Source: Laspinema palackyanum D2a (GTDB taxonomy: Bacteria > Cyanobacteriota > Cyanobacteriia > Cyanobacteriales > Laspinemataceae). Taken from it: 64,000 bases of DNA. Both the position numbers and the translations under genes were made by a program. The stretch is from the NCBI GenBank assembly GCA_025370845.1, contig JAMXFF010000021.1, positions 1-64,000 of the forward strand, written 5' to 3'. A model generated the notes under the pieces. It worked only from the letters and a program-made list of their open reading frames with translations. It made no database searches and was not told the origin of the DNA. Shown here one piece after another: positions 27,215 to 36,392 of the stretch (its first letter is position 1; every line of letters begins with the position of its first letter).

Positions 27215-27988
27215 ATGAGAGTTAACTTTTTCGGTGGATTTTCTATCGGGTTGGTGGTTATCTTGCTGTTGGCATTTGGAATTTTAAATGGGTTAAATAT
27301 CCCGGCGGGAAATTTTTTAGATTGGGTAATTGGTGGGGCAAGTTTTTTATGGTTAGTGGTGATTGTGACGGTCCCTTGGAATATCTATTTTCAAGCGAAG
27401 GAAGTTGTCGCCGATGCCGAACAATCCGAAGAAAAAAATATTCCCATTGAAGCCAAGCAGTTAGGATATGTACAGCGAATTGCCAAGCGATCGCTGTGGA
27501 TTGCCATCGCCCTGCATATCATTTCTGCCCTTGTTTTATATGGGTTAGCCGCCACCGGAATTAGTGCGGTGGGATATATCAGTTCCGTGGCGGCATTGTT
27601 GCTAACCGGGTTACGTCCAGTGATTCGAGCTTATGAATATATTGCCACCCGCTTAAGCATGATTCGCCGAGAGTTTAAATATCCCCGGGAAGATGTTTTA
27701 GAATTGCGCGATCGCGTCTTAATTTTAGAGGAGCAAATTAAATATATCTCCGATAGCTTAGATGAAGATAAAGCGGATTCCTGGATTGCCAACAAAAACC
27801 GGCAAAGTGCGGCATTGCGCCAAGATTTAAGCCAATTAGCCGCCTCTGTGGAAAGCTTGCGATCGAGCAATCAGGCGGAACATGATGCGCTCAAAAAAGA
27901 GGCCCAGAATGCGATCGCTCAATTAACCAGCGATGGACAATTCCTCGATCATGTTCGAGAAATCATTCGCTTTTTCAAAACCGCTTAA
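27215..27988 (+). CDS. Membrane protein with C-terminal coiled coil, unknown function
   Basis: 257 aa from the ATG at 27215 (MRVNFFGGF). An upstream ATG at 27122 would add 31 polar residues that look non-native. Four hydrophobic segments lie in the first 130 residues (GLVVILLLAFGILNGL, FLWLVVIVTVPW, LWIAIALHIISALVLYGLAA, SVAALLLTGL). A long charged coiled coil follows (about 145-250). I do not recognise the family. A terminator follows directly. Confidence 0.7.
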   Translation: MRVNFFGGFSIGLVVILLLAFGILNGLNIPAGNFLDWVIGGASFLWLVVIVTVPWNIYFQAKEVVADAEQSEEKNIPIEAKQLGYVQRIAKRSLWIAIALHIISALVLYGLAATGISAVGYISSVAALLLTGLRPVIRAYEYIATRLSMIRREFKYPREDVLELRDRVLILEEQIKYISDSLDEDKADSWIANKNRQSAALRQDLSQLAASVESLRSSNQAEHDALKKEAQNAIAQLTSDGQFLDHVREIIRFFKTA

Positions 27989-28009
27989 CTGCAATGCTGC
28001 GGTTCTCTC

Positions 28010-28037
28010 AACCCCCAGAGATAAACTCGGGGGTTTT
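28010..28037 (+). terminator. Rho-independent terminator
   Basis: Stem aaccccc-agag/ctc-gggggtt with an ataaa loop, followed by ttctttgg. It lies 22 bases past the preceding stop codon. Confidence 0.7.
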
Positions 28038-28142
28038 CTTTGGCCCATAATCTATCTAAAGATGCGGTTAACTTCACCTAAAACTCACCTCCAGATAGAG
28101 TGACACCGTAAAATATATCTGTTATTTTCCAAATAATCGAGT

Positions 28143-29018
28143 TTGGAAACAGCAGTGACAAGACAACTATTTCGGCTATTAATTGGATTTGTAATTGGGC
28201 TAGTGGGGGTTTTGAGTTACTGTACAACCCAAGTAGAAAACCCGATTACCGGAGAACAGCAACGCATTCGCTTATCTCCCACGGAAGAGGTGCAACTCGG
28301 ATTGCAAACCCGAGGACAACTGGCGGAACAATTTGGGGGATTATACCCGGATGCCTCAGTTCAGGAATCAGTTCAGCGCATGGGTCAGCGAATTGTCCAA
28401 CAATCCGTCGTATCTCAATCGGAATATCCCTTTGAATTTCATGTGCTTCAAGATTCAAAAACCGTGAATGCGTTTGCACTCCCTGGAGGGCAGATTTTTA
28501 TTACCAATGGGTTACTGCAACGCCTGAATTCCCCATCGCAACTGGCGGGAATTTTAGGCCATGAAATTGGTCATGTAGTAGCGCGACATGGTGCAGAACA
28601 TTTAGCGAAACGGGAACTGGGTTCTACCCTAGTTACGGCAGTGGGAGTTGCCACCACCGACGACCAAGGAGGAGGGAGACAAACCGCTGCGATCGCCCGA
28701 GTTGCTAATGAAATGGTTGCCTTGCGATATGGACGAGAGGCGGAACTAGAAAGCGATCGCCTCGGGGTACAGTTCATGGCACAAGCGGGTTATGACCCCA
28801 GAGGCATGATTGAAGTCATGGAAATCCTCGGTTCAGCGCAATCCGGTTCTCCTTCCCCAGAATTTTTGAGTACACACCCCAATCCCGATAACCGAATTCA
28901 ACGCTTAGAAGAGGCGATTTCCGAAGATTTTCCCAATGGAATTCCCCCTCAATTAGAGAGTAAACATCAAAACTTGTCTCCCGTTGCACTGCTGCACCCT
29001 GTCCTAACAAAATATTAA
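28143..29018 (+). CDS. M48-family zinc metalloprotease (HtpX/Oma1/BepA-like)
   Basis: 291 aa. It has an N-terminal membrane segment (about 9-26) ending in LSYC, a possible lipobox. The protease domain has HEIGH at residues 140-144 and the third zinc ligand in the ELESDRLG motif (about 200). It probably degrades or matures envelope proteins at the membrane surface. The start is TTG at 28143; a GTG four codons later is equally possible, and no in-frame ATG fits. The C-terminus lacks the TPR repeats of BepA. Confidence 0.88.
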   Translation: METAVTRQLFRLLIGFVIGLVGVLSYCTTQVENPITGEQQRIRLSPTEEVQLGLQTRGQLAEQFGGLYPDASVQESVQRMGQRIVQQSVVSQSEYPFEFHVLQDSKTVNAFALPGGQIFITNGLLQRLNSPSQLAGILGHEIGHVVARHGAEHLAKRELGSTLVTAVGVATTDDQGGGRQTAAIARVANEMVALRYGREAELESDRLGVQFMAQAGYDPRGMIEVMEILGSAQSGSPSPEFLSTHPNPDNRIQRLEEAISEDFPNGIPPQLESKHQNLSPVALLHPVLTKY

Positions 29019-29027
29019 GATTGGGTA

Positions 29028-29213
29028 GCTGGACCGTGAAAAGTTCTGTATAAGTTCCATCCGATCAATGATGGGAAACGTAAAACAATGGAACAGCATA
29101 AAATCAAGAGTAGGGTAGGCAGTACCTTACCGTTGTCTTCACCTGATTAAACCCACTTCAAAACCGATAAGCAAAACCCTAGATTAGACAACAGAACTTT
29201 TCACGGTCCAGCG
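29028..29213. mobile_element. 186-bp MITE-like element with 22-bp perfect inverted ends
   Basis: The left end begins gctggaccgtga and the right end is its exact reverse complement, with 22 of 22 bases matching (29028-29049 and 29192-29213). The interior of about 140 bp has no ORF. I see no clear target-site duplication. It is a non-autonomous transposon-like sequence lying just after the M48 protease gene. Nothing notable is seen in 29214-29361 apart from a short direct ccggtttctg motif. Confidence 0.8.
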
Positions 29214-29361
29214 CTTTATTCAAATCCTTTAAAGTTTATTAAGCTTGCCAGATTTCCGAGGAGGATTTTATCTCCCTGTAACTGGGGGATTGAGACAGTA
29301 GCAAGCAACAAGGCGGGTCAGAAATCCGGTTTCTGGTGTTTTGATACAAGTATCAATCCCC

Positions 29362-30153
29362 TTAACCCAACACCCCCCTCAAGGCGATCGCCAGTCCAAT
29401 GGCGGCGATCGCCCCAATGGTGGTATTAATAATATTCACCACCTCATTCGTCATCCAACTCACTTGTTCCTGAATCGTCGCCCCAATCACACTCTCTAAA
29501 TTCGTGGCAATAAACGCCGCTATCACACATAACCCCACCCCCGTCAAATCAATCAAACCCACCACATACCCCACCAAGGCAACCGCCACGGATGCTACCA
29601 CCCCGGCGATCGTCCCCTCCAAGGAAACCGCCCCCTCGGTCCCCTTCGGCACAGGTTGCAAAGTCGTAATCAAAAACGTCCGCTTGCCGTAAACCTTCCC
29701 CACCTCACTCGCCGTGGTATCCGACAACTTCGTACTAAAACTCGCCACATACCCCAACAACAGCAACGGCACCACTTCCGCCCAATCCAACCCTTGCACC
29801 CCCAACACCCCCAAGGCACAAACTGCTGCTGTCAATGCCGAACCCCAGACATTTTCCGGTCCCCTGGCCCCCGATCGCTTCTCCGCAATTCCCTCCGCCT
29901 CCTTCTGCGCGATTCCAATCCGCGTCACTGCCGAACCCACAATAAAATAAAACCCCACCACCGCATATCCGGGCCAACCCAAGGCCCCCCAAATCAGCAC
30001 GCCCAAAATCCAAGCATGGATAATTCCTGCCGGAGTGAGCAACTTTTTGGGTAAAAAATAAACAATCGTTAACAAAACCGTATTTAATCCCACTGCCACC
30101 AGCCAAGGATTCAATAACGCGCCATAATTAAAAATAAATTCTTCTGTCTGCAT
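29362..30153 (-). CDS. DUF92 membrane protein, phytyl-phosphate kinase VTE6-like
   Basis: 263 aa, almost entirely hydrophobic with six to seven membrane helices. The conserved block GYVASFSTKLSDTTASEVGK (about 135-155) and the following GTEGAVSLEGT are typical of the DUF92/TIGR00297 family. The plant and Synechocystis members phosphorylate phytyl phosphate to the diphosphate for tocopherol and phylloquinone synthesis. That activity is inferred from the family. The ATG at 30153 is used. It is divergent from the VOC gene with 15 bp between starts. Confidence 0.88.
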   Translation of the reverse strand: MQTEEFIFNYGALLNPWLVAVGLNTVLLTIVYFLPKKLLTPAGIIHAWILGVLIWGALGWPGYAVVGFYFIVGSAVTRIGIAQKEAEGIAEKRSGARGPENVWGSALTAAVCALGVLGVQGLDWAEVVPLLLLGYVASFSTKLSDTTASEVGKVYGKRTFLITTLQPVPKGTEGAVSLEGTIAGVVASVAVALVGYVVGLIDLTGVGLCVIAAFIATNLESVIGATIQEQVSWMTNEVVNIINTTIGAIAAIGLAIALRGVLG

Positions 30154-30168
30154 CTTAAATTATCCCCC

Positions 30169-30600
30169 ATGAACAATGTCTTTTTTCATCTGGCTTTTCC
30201 CGTCACCGACATTCCCAAGACCAAAGAATTTTATGCTCAAGGTCTTGGTTGCCAAGTCGGACGCGAATCCCATACTGCTGTTATTTTAAACCTCTATGGC
30301 AATCAACTCGTTGCCCATGTCACCAAAGACCCCATCACCCCCCAAAAAAGCATTTATCCGCGTCACTTCGGTTTAGTGTTTGAAAATGAAGCCGATTGGG
30401 AAACCCTATTAGAACGCGCCCAAAAACATCAACTGCTGTTTCGCGAAGAACCGAAACGGCGCTTTCCCGGTTCTCCCTTAGAACATCGCACGTTCTTTTT
30501 AGAGGACCCATTTTATAATTTACTGGAGTTCAAGTATTACGCCCATCCAGACGCAATTTTTGGCAGCGCGGAATTCACCGAAATAGGCGATCGCACTTGA
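30169..30600 (+). CDS. VOC (glyoxalase/dioxygenase fold) protein
   Basis: 143 aa with two beta-alpha-beta-beta-beta units. It has the metal-ligand pattern HLAFPVTD near residue 7, RHFGLVF at about 65, and a glutamate in NLLEFKYY at about 121. It could be a metal-dependent lyase, isomerase or dioxygenase; the substrate is not evident. It is only 15 bp from the divergent DUF92 gene. Confidence 0.88.
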   Translation: MNNVFFHLAFPVTDIPKTKEFYAQGLGCQVGRESHTAVILNLYGNQLVAHVTKDPITPQKSIYPRHFGLVFENEADWETLLERAQKHQLLFREEPKRRFPGSPLEHRTFFLEDPFYNLLEFKYYAHPDAIFGSAEFTEIGDRT

Positions 30601-30698
30601 CCCGTCCCTCCATTGCCTCCTCTCTGCCTACCACAATCCACAGTCAGGGCAATTCATCACTTGCCCTGACTCTCTACCCAAAAATTAATTGAACTTAT

Positions 30699-31709
30699 TC
30701 ACTTATGGCTACCCACGATGAGAGAAATTACGTCCAATTCTGGTATTGAAAAGCGTCGGCACTCCGCAACGCTAATGGTGTAACGCACATCACCAACGCC
30801 ATTTCGCATATCGGCTTCAATAATTCTGGGAAAATCTCCCTCGACTTTGAAATAGTTAACTTCTCGTAGGGTATAGCCAATTTGTTCATAGTGGGGAATA
30901 TGTATATCCAGATAGCCAACTTCAAAAAGGAGCATTTCTAACTCTTCCTTGGCTGTAGGATCGGTTTCGAGAAGCAATCTAAGACTGGTGACGATCTCTG
31001 GTAGAGATTCACCTCGTTCTTGTCGAGCATCAAGGGATAAGTGCAGTAAAATCAGTGTGCCAGTGCCAGTATTATCTAGTTGCCGTTCGCTAGAAATCAT
31101 TAGTTTTTGATGCTGTTTGGTTGCAGTAGTTTTAACTTCAACTGCACAGTTTTGAAACTGGAAATCCTGCTGAGTTCCTTTTGCACCTGTCCAGCATTTA
31201 ACTCCTTGACGAGAGCCAATTTGAGGAATAACAATCTGCCGCAAAAACCAGAGTTCACCATATAGTCCTTGCTGTTCTGCTTGGCTGAGTCCTTCGGGGT
31301 TATGTTTTTCTAAAAATGCTTGCCATTGCCGCAGACGGTTAAAGAAGGCATCTACAGCCTTTTTTTCATCTGCTATCGGGCCAATTGCATCAACAATATC
31401 CTGTACTAATATTGTAAAGATATCGCTGTAACGCGAGTTAATGAGTACCAGTTGCAAGGCAACATAGGCATCATCATCACCTTGCAGGGCTACACGCCTA
31501 ACCTCAAAACACTTGGAGTTTGGAAAAACTGCACTTTTGCCGATTGATTTGTGCTTCACCCGCATCATCAGCAAACGTGCATTAGAAGGTCTCTCAATAG
31601 CAAGATAAACATCGTATGTAACCTCTAGCAATAAGCGGCGGGTGATATAGCCAGAAGGTACATTTGCAGTATCTTCATCCAGTAATTTCCAAGTATCTTG
31701 CACCATCAT
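30699..31709 (-). CDS. PD-(D/E)XK-type nuclease (DUF4420) of an R-M-like operon
   Basis: 336 aa from the ATG at 31709; a GTG at 31718 would add three residues. That ATG overlaps the Z1 stop as ATGA. The DUF4420/PD-(D/E)XK signature is QQDFQFQNCAVEVKTT at about 190-205, with the Asp and the Glu-x-Lys of the nuclease core. The family occurs almost only beside Z1 ATPases and DNA methyltransferases, and is taken as the restriction nuclease. It is the last gene of the operon. Actual cleavage activity is inference. Confidence 0.85.
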   Translation of the reverse strand: MMVQDTWKLLDEDTANVPSGYITRRLLLEVTYDVYLAIERPSNARLLMMRVKHKSIGKSAVFPNSKCFEVRRVALQGDDDAYVALQLVLINSRYSDIFTILVQDIVDAIGPIADEKKAVDAFFNRLRQWQAFLEKHNPEGLSQAEQQGLYGELWFLRQIVIPQIGSRQGVKCWTGAKGTQQDFQFQNCAVEVKTTATKQHQKLMISSERQLDNTGTGTLILLHLSLDARQERGESLPEIVTSLRLLLETDPTAKEELEMLLFEVGYLDIHIPHYEQIGYTLREVNYFKVEGDFPRIIEADMRNGVGDVRYTISVAECRRFSIPELDVISLIVGSHK

Positions 31710-34480
31710 AGCTGACACAATTCCTCTTCCGAGTACACCTCATTAACCGTATATTCAACCATCTTAGCTGTCTTGCTTTCGGGAAAACTTATCACAAAAC
31801 CGATGACAGGGATTTCAGAATTGATTGTTTCTGGATCTAGTGGATAAAGCAGCAGTAAACCGTTCTTTGGTGAACGCTTGGAACGCAATATTTTTCCATC
31901 AGGCGTCTTAATAGAACTGGGGTCTTTATCAGCTTTTGCTCGCTGCTTCCTCGTGATTTCGATAATTTCGTCACGAGTTTTTTGAGAGAGATCGATCCAT
32001 TCATCGGTTGGACTCAGGAGGCGAGATTTGACGAGTCGATATTCTAAAGAAGATTTAGGAGAAGCATCCTTACGCAAAGTTAAACCCACTTCATTACCGG
32101 CAATATTTTTTTTATTTTTGGATTGATTATTTGATATAATAACAATTGTCCAAGAAGTGAGTTCATGAGGTAGTTTAGCCTTGATGTATTTGACGAGAAG
32201 TGAAGTTTTTGCCAGTTTACAATCAGTATGAGACTGATAATCTAACAGAAAATCAATAACTCTTTCAGGAGGAACGTTCGACCAGATATAGTTATGCTTT
32301 TCTGGTGGGTTGGTATATGAGCTAAGGCTACTCAGGAGTTCTTCTGTGACTTTAAAATTTTGCTGATTTATATTCTCATCTTTGTGTAAAATTGTGGTCT
32401 CGCTGAGGGTTCTGGTATAAGACATCCGCATGACCGTACCAGTCTTCATCTTATTAGCCCCAGTAATTAGCAATCCCTGTGGGTGCCTGCGAACTTTTAG
32501 GCCGAACTCCCTAGGTGTCGCTCCGGCATCAGCCATATAGTCAAACTCCTGCCGGAGTTCCTCACTGGCAACAGTGATGTGTTCGTACCATTTAACCAAC
32601 TCATTAGTTGTGTACAAGCGGCAAAGGTCTAAATACCCCGGTCTGTACCCAAACCATCGACCCATCTGCATCAAAGTATCATACATCTTTGAGGCTCGGA
32701 GATAATAGCTGACGCTCAGACCTTCCAAGGTCAGACCACGAGACAATTTATCACCGCCGATCGCAATCACGTTCAGCCCATTCTTATCTTCCCAGTATTC
32801 TAGTACATCCTTTGCTGTGCCGTTGATTGTCTTAATCTGGATCTTAGAGGCAGCCCGATGTAGTATAGGTTTAACTTCTTCCCAAGAAACTGAAGTTAGT
32901 TTTGGATCAGCTATAGATGAAAGTATGAATGAAGTAGTGGGTACAAAGTCATCTTTCCATAACTGCTCAAATTCTTCCTCTAACTTGCCTGGTGCGTTGT
33001 TGTCGCCATATCGCAGTCGTTTTTGTAGAGAAGTCAACTCCTCTTTGACTTGCTTTACTACCTCAAATTGGACATCCCTCAAACGGGTGACATGAACTAG
33101 CATTGAGTTGTGTTCGTTCTCCTGTCCTCGCACAATTCTTGCAGCACAACAAAGAATAAATGCTTTAATTGCCTGCTTGAGAGACTCTGGAAGTTCACCC
33201 GGAACGTGGTCTTTTTTGTGTTTGTCTGGCATCCATTCTTTTTGGTCATCCACTGTTCGGATTATAGGCAAAGGTTCTGATGCTTCAAAACCAATTGCTG
33301 GATCAGTTTCCAGTCCAAATACCTGTACTGGACCGATATAGTTTGATGGTGCAGGTAAGTTGATAATAAAACTACGCGGAAAGATATCATCTCCAAATTT
33401 TTGATTTTTTTTCTCTTCATCTGGGGAGATGAAGATGTTTGCAAATGGTGTAGCTGTGTAACCCACATAAGCACTCTTTTCAAAACTTTGAAGCAGATTC
33501 CTGATGGAGCCATTGATGGCCGAAACATCATACTCTTCCCAAACTTTACCTTTTTCCTCTAATAGTGGGGGATTTGTGTTGATGGAGGCATTGTCTGCCT
33601 CGTCATCAATGATGAGTAACGGAACTCCTCTGACAATGCGTTTTCCTGATTTTTCATCTTTATCCCCATCACGCAAAGCCCACTGTAGGAGATTTTTGAG
33701 TACAGTTGTATTCTTTTTGACAACAAACAGTAGTGGATTTCCTCCCCCAGCAGATACGCCAAACTGACCTGCTACTTTTTTACTGAAATCACCATTATTG
33801 GCACTGCTTGTAGCTGAATCTGCAATCAGCCTCTTTCCAACAGGAATGAGCCCCGCTCCAATGGCGGGACTTTCTTGAGTCGAAGCTCTGTGTGCGTGTG
33901 AATCATATCCCAGAAAACCTTCATCCAAACGACGTTGCGTTTGGCTCCGCAAGCTGTTTTGGATACCAGCAAGTACAATAATCCGTTTATATCCTGCATC
34001 AACTGCCTTGCAGATCAGACCAGTATAGTTTGCTGTTTTTCCAGACTGAACCTGTCCAACAACCATCCCTCTTCGATCCCAAGCTCCTGAACGCAGGGGA
34101 TTCTCTAGGCGACCAAGAATCAAATTCGTCAAATCGTCTAAGCCCTGGATAGTCGCTGGTGCCCAGCCCTTTTCTTCCTCCAAATACCTTACATAACGAT
34201 TCCAGAAATCCCAATTTATTTGACTGTTGCGGTCAGCCAACCAAGGAAGATGACGCTTTTTATCTTCTATTACAGTACCTAGACCCATCCTGGTATTGAA
34301 AAGACTTTCGAGTTCCCGGACAAGTTTTTCCTGATCTACTTCAACGGCATGACCCTGTTGCCTAGTTATAATAGAATCAATGGCAATTTTGACTGTTTCT
34401 CGAATGGTTTGCTCTGTTGGTATCTGTTCACCCTTCAACAGAGCTTGAGCTACCAAACGAGTTCTATCATAATCGTTCAT
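31706..34480 (-). CDS. Z1-domain SF2-type ATPase/endonuclease of an R-M-like operon
   Basis: 924 aa. Walker A GQVQSGKT is at residues 142-149. A DEAD-like LLIIDDEADNAS follows (about 290), then GYTATPFANIF (about 340), the SF2 motif III, and SRGLTLEGLSVSYYLR with MQMGRWFGYRPGY (about 600-630), which holds motif VI. This is the full Z1 architecture. Z1 proteins are found in methyltransferase-linked defence loci and are thought to translocate on or remodel DNA for an associated nuclease. It lies 50 bp after the methyltransferase gene and is coupled to the DUF4420 gene. Confidence 0.9.
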   Translation of the reverse strand: MNDYDRTRLVAQALLKGEQIPTEQTIRETVKIAIDSIITRQQGHAVEVDQEKLVRELESLFNTRMGLGTVIEDKKRHLPWLADRNSQINWDFWNRYVRYLEEEKGWAPATIQGLDDLTNLILGRLENPLRSGAWDRRGMVVGQVQSGKTANYTGLICKAVDAGYKRIIVLAGIQNSLRSQTQRRLDEGFLGYDSHAHRASTQESPAIGAGLIPVGKRLIADSATSSANNGDFSKKVAGQFGVSAGGGNPLLFVVKKNTTVLKNLLQWALRDGDKDEKSGKRIVRGVPLLIIDDEADNASINTNPPLLEEKGKVWEEYDVSAINGSIRNLLQSFEKSAYVGYTATPFANIFISPDEEKKNQKFGDDIFPRSFIINLPAPSNYIGPVQVFGLETDPAIGFEASEPLPIIRTVDDQKEWMPDKHKKDHVPGELPESLKQAIKAFILCCAARIVRGQENEHNSMLVHVTRLRDVQFEVVKQVKEELTSLQKRLRYGDNNAPGKLEEEFEQLWKDDFVPTTSFILSSIADPKLTSVSWEEVKPILHRAASKIQIKTINGTAKDVLEYWEDKNGLNVIAIGGDKLSRGLTLEGLSVSYYLRASKMYDTLMQMGRWFGYRPGYLDLCRLYTTNELVKWYEHITVASEELRQEFDYMADAGATPREFGLKVRRHPQGLLITGANKMKTGTVMRMSYTRTLSETTILHKDENINQQNFKVTEELLSSLSSYTNPPEKHNYIWSNVPPERVIDFLLDYQSHTDCKLAKTSLLVKYIKAKLPHELTSWTIVIISNNQSKNKKNIAGNEVGLTLRKDASPKSSLEYRLVKSRLLSPTDEWIDLSQKTRDEIIEITRKQRAKADKDPSSIKTPDGKILRSKRSPKNGLLLLYPLDPETINSEIPVIGFVISFPESKTAKMVEYTVNEVYSEEELCQL

Positions 34481-34530
34481 TTTAGGTCTTCTCCATTTGT
34501 CTACTTTTAATTGTGAAATGCACTTGAGGT

Positions 34531-35763
34531 CTACCTGAAGCTAGGTTGACTCATTTCAGACTGAACCTCGTAGTAGGCTTGTACTTGTTTTACAATGGGT
34601 TTGGCGATCGCTTCAGCTAAAAGAGGTGGTACAGAATTTCCCACCAGCTCAAACATTCTCGTCATAGGTGCATCAAATACAAAATGATCTGGGAAGCTTT
34701 GAAGTCTAGCAGCCTCTCTTACAGAAATACTTCTAGTTTGTTTTGGATGGATATAGGCCAAACAATCTTTCTGCATATGTGCCGTTAGGGTCCATGAGGG
34801 CTGCTCCCAGTGCAAGCGTTTGTACTTATCTTCAAAAATCTGATCGCTGTAACGTTTTAATTCATCAGGGATATTTTTATATTTACCCCCTTGCGGCATG
34901 ATTTTAAATATATGTAAATCTTTATCATTGTGTGAGCGACAAAAATGATTCATTACCGTCTTTTCAAAATCACTTCTCATGAGTTTCTGATACTCAGACA
35001 GAGGCGCAGATTTGTAAGATTTAGGAGAGTCATTTTGCTTGGGTCCCGTGCTTTTCCTTTTCAAAGGTAAACACAGAGGCTCCAATTCTGGTAAATCTCC
35101 AATGGCTTCGCCTACTGAGATAGGAATAACTGTATTTGGTTCTGGAAAATCAAAAGCTAAATTTGTATCTTTTCGTCTGCCGACAATGAATAAACGTTTG
35201 CGAACTTGAGGAACACCGTAATCAGAAGCAGTTAAAATTTTATAGCTAATATCATACCCTGGATAATCCGTATTTTTTATATCCAAGCCATTTTCTAAAT
35301 CACTTATTAAAGTAGGAAATATCCAGTGATTTAGAAGATGATTTACATTTTCTATGACAAAAAATATGGGCTTATAATATTCAAGAAATCGGATGAACTC
35401 TTTGTACAAAAAGTTGCGGGTGTCCGTTTCAATATTTTTGCCTAATGACTTCATTTTGCCAATTCCTACTACTGAAAAAACTTGACAGGGTGGCCCTCCT
35501 ATTAAAATATCAATTTCTCCTGGCGCAAACCCCAACTGACTCAAATCAGTAATAGATTCGATAGGCCCAGCATCACACTTCACTTTACAGTCCGGAAAAT
35601 TTTTATGATGAGTTCTTATGGCATGAGGATTTTTATCAATTCCCCCTAATATTTCACAGCCAGCCTTCTGAAAGCCTAGAGTCATTCCACCTGCCCCGCA
35701 AAAAATATCAAGTACAGTAGGTAATTTTATATTTTTACTTACTGGCCTAACTTCTTGAATCAT
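34531..35763 (-). CDS. dcm: DNA (cytosine-5) methyltransferase
   Basis: 410 aa C5-MTase with all key motifs: I FCGAGG (21-26), IV PPCQ with the catalytic Cys (91-94), VI ENV (138-140), VIII RKRLFIVGRR (about 220), IX SVREAARLQSFPDHF and X LVGNSVPP (about 390). The target-recognition region lies between VIII and IX; I cannot read its specificity. It is the first gene of the operon with Z1 and DUF4420 and presumably protects self DNA. The flanks are AT-rich and noncoding compared with the neighbours, consistent with acquisition. Confidence 0.93.
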   Translation of the reverse strand: MIQEVRPVSKNIKLPTVLDIFCGAGGMTLGFQKAGCEILGGIDKNPHAIRTHHKNFPDCKVKCDAGPIESITDLSQLGFAPGEIDILIGGPPCQVFSVVGIGKMKSLGKNIETDTRNFLYKEFIRFLEYYKPIFFVIENVNHLLNHWIFPTLISDLENGLDIKNTDYPGYDISYKILTASDYGVPQVRKRLFIVGRRKDTNLAFDFPEPNTVIPISVGEAIGDLPELEPLCLPLKRKSTGPKQNDSPKSYKSAPLSEYQKLMRSDFEKTVMNHFCRSHNDKDLHIFKIMPQGGKYKNIPDELKRYSDQIFEDKYKRLHWEQPSWTLTAHMQKDCLAYIHPKQTRSISVREAARLQSFPDHFVFDAPMTRMFELVGNSVPPLLAEAIAKPIVKQVQAYYEVQSEMSQPSFR

Positions 35764-35953
35764 ATAAAAAACTGTACTGCCTTTAATAATATTGGTCGTA
35801 ACCGCTCAATCGCTGTAGGTTGACAATCGGTAATAAAAAAATCAAAACATCTATGGTCAAGAAGACTCTCTATAGAGCATAAGATTTTTTGAACAAAAAA
35901 ACAACCTGAACAACAATTGAAAACCAATAATCAATACTGTACAACAATCCCCT

Positions 35954-36230
35954 CATTTTGTCCAGATTGGCTTAAAACAATATCTTGAAGAGCTAGAAGG
36001 ATTCATACAAGGAGCAACTACTTTAGGGTCAGCAGTTCACGAAAAAATGGAATCTGGTCACGGCTTTTACAGATAGGGAATCAAGTCCTGAAGACGTTTT
36101 TGCGCTCATAGGCAACGGAGACTTGGGAGAAACTGTAACATGAACCACTGGGAGAGTCGTTGGCCGCGTAGATAAAACCCCTGAACGCGAATAACTTTTG
36201 GCTCTTTAGGGTTTGGGGTGATAAGATGCG
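35954..36230 (+). pseudogene. Degenerate transposase-like remnant (possibly ISKra4)
   Basis: Two overlapping broken frames read like the N-terminus of an ISKra4-type transposase. 35954-36076 gives LKQYLEELEGFIQGA and GSAVHEKMESG. 36069-36194 gives LIGNGDLGETVT then a stop and GRVVGRVDKTPE. The pattern (helix, HE motif, GDLGET) is the part I recognise; there is no intact catalytic domain. The rest of 35764-36392 holds no ORF that I can support. The match is from memory and should be taken as tentative. Confidence 0.35.
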
Positions 36231-36392
36231 CTTATGCTTCAACTAATAACCCTGCCAGACAACGCTTTCCGCTTGCAAGATTCCAATAGGGCAAATGCAA
36301 GACCCAAACGGGCTGCAAACCCTACAAACGCGCCCCAGCAAACACCAGAGCTTTATATTACAAAAACTTATCAGGGCTAACTCTATGATTGC

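Noticed and set aside
29656-30054. ORFs on the plus strand opposite the DUF92 gene
   Set aside because: Antisense shadows; the DUF92 reading has coherent membrane helices and the family motif.
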